Below are positions 63,347-64,000 of a DNA stretch of 64,000 bases, piece by piece. The notes beneath the pieces were generated by a model that made no database searches, was not told the DNA's origin, and was given only the letters and a program-made list of their open reading frames with translations. The position numbers and the translations under genes are program-made. How positions within the stretch are numbered: position 1 is the stretch's first letter; every line of letters begins with the position of its first letter. Source of the DNA: Brenneria corticis (lineage in GTDB: Bacteria; Pseudomonadota; Gammaproteobacteria; Enterobacterales; Enterobacteriaceae); NCBI RefSeq assembly GCF_003115855.1, contig NZ_KZ819080.1, positions 62,001-126,000 on the forward strand. The letters run 5' to 3'.

Positions 63347-64000
63347 TTATCCCCAGAGCTGGGCGATGCGGCGCTTGAATTCACGCGCCGCCTCTACAGG
63401 GCTCGCGGCGTCGCGGATGCTGCGCCCGGCGATAAACACATGGACGGGAATGCCTTTGAACAGCGGCAGATCCTCCAGCGCCAGCCCGCCGGTGACGGTG
63501 ACCTTAAAGCCCATATCGGCCAGGCGCCTAATCGCGTCGATATCGGCCTCGCTCCAGGCGATGCCCGCGGCCTGCGCGTCCCGGCTGCGGTGATAGACCA
63601 CCTGCCGGATACCGATATCGCGCCAGGCCTGCGCCTGTTCCCAGGTCCAGAAACCGGTCAGCTCGATCTGGACGTCGCCCTGAAACTCGCCGGCGACCTC
63701 CAGCGCGCCCGCCGCGGTGTTAATATCCGCGCAGCAAATAACGGTCACCCAGTCGGCCTGCGCGGCAAAGCACATGCGCGCCAGAATTTTTCCGGCATCG
63801 GCGATTTTGGCATCCGCCAGCACAATCTTGTGCGGGTAAAGGGATTTCAGGTCGCGCACCGCGCGCACCCCCTCGCCGACGCACAGGATGGTGCCGACTT
63901 CAATAATATCCACCTCTTCGGCAATCAATCGGGTGGTCCGGTAAGCATCGGCCAGCGTCTGGTTATCCAGCGCGACCTGTAACATCGGTAAATGAGACAT
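63347..64000 (-). CDS. ulaD: 3-keto-L-gulonate-6-phosphate decarboxylase UlaD
   Basis: 217-residue orotidine-5-phosphate-decarboxylase-suprafamily enzyme that decarboxylates 3-keto-L-gulonate 6-phosphate to L-xylulose 5-phosphate. The metal and active-site residues are in VALDN, VGTILCVGEG, DAKIADAGK (the Asp-x-Lys motif) and YHRSRDAQAAG. It matches E. coli UlaD rather than SgbH. The start codon is exactly the last three bases of the window, so the gene is complete but its promoter and any upstream ulaABC PTS genes are outside. Confidence 0.95.
   Translation of the reverse strand: MSHLPMLQVALDNQTLADAYRTTRLIAEEVDIIEVGTILCVGEGVRAVRDLKSLYPHKIVLADAKIADAGKILARMCFAAQADWVTVICCADINTAAGALEVAGEFQGDVQIELTGFWTWEQAQAWRDIGIRQVVYHRSRDAQAAGIAWSEADIDAIRRLADMGFKVTVTGGLALEDLPLFKGIPVHVFIAGRSIRDAASPVEAAREFKRRIAQLWG

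Overview
The window is chromosomal DNA of an enterobacterium (Enterobacterales). Almost every backbone protein reads as a close relative of its E. coli counterpart. The gene mix (urease, a nik operon headed by a methyltransferase, ydhYVWXUT beside glpD, ula genes) and the GC-rich coding style suggest the Pectobacteriaceae (Brenneria/Dickeya type). The genus is an inference. There are no rRNA or tRNA genes, no CRISPR array, no phage and no recognisable insertion sequence. Comparisons with E. coli are from memory of those proteins; no database search was run.

Layout. (1) 1-11633: the uvrD (5' end cut off) - corA - abrB-like - rarD - yigI - pldA - recQ - rhtB - pldB - yigL block. It includes a Mg-responsive type corA leader with a short leader ORF. 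yigF, yigG and rhtC of the E. coli block are missing and an AbrB-family gene sits in the gap. (2) 11691-18664: the glycerol-3-phosphate regulon, glpTQ divergent from glpABC, with GlpR- and CRP-like sites between. (3) 18665-25259: a GC-rich unexplained patch, the Fur-controlled small RNA RyhB, yhhW, gntR, gntK (inverted relative to E. coli), a GntP-family gluconate permease, yhgN and asd.

(4) 25370-42514: about 17 kb of accessory genes between asd and glgB, which are neighbours in E. coli. They are nikR, a methyltransferase gene plus nikABC behind a NikR-type operator (nikDE absent), a toxin-antitoxin pair, btsS without btsR, the complete ureDABCEFG operon, a fused permease-ATPase amino-acid-type importer with its binding protein, a guanidinobutyrase-like ureohydrolase and a divergent LysR regulator. 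The parts fit one nitrogen scheme: import a guanidino compound, hydrolyse it to urea, cleave urea with Ni urease, and supply the nickel through NikABC.

(5) 42957-52381: the glycogen operon glgBXCAP. (6) 52537-59276: a second toxin-antitoxin pair and the anaerobic redox cluster ydhYVWXUT (transcribed leftwards), inserted between glgP and glpD. YdhT carries an unusual run of sixteen 9-residue repeats. (7) 60105-64000: glpD, with two GlpR-like operators and a CRP site, then the L-ascorbate catabolic genes ulaF, ulaE and ulaD at the right edge.

Most interesting points: the guanidino-compound/urease/nickel neighbourhood; the NikR-controlled methyltransferase in a nik operon lacking its ATPases; the break between nikC and btsS marked by a toxin-antitoxin pair; the 9-residue solenoid in YdhT; and short leader ORFs and repeats at corA, glgB, asd and ydhY.
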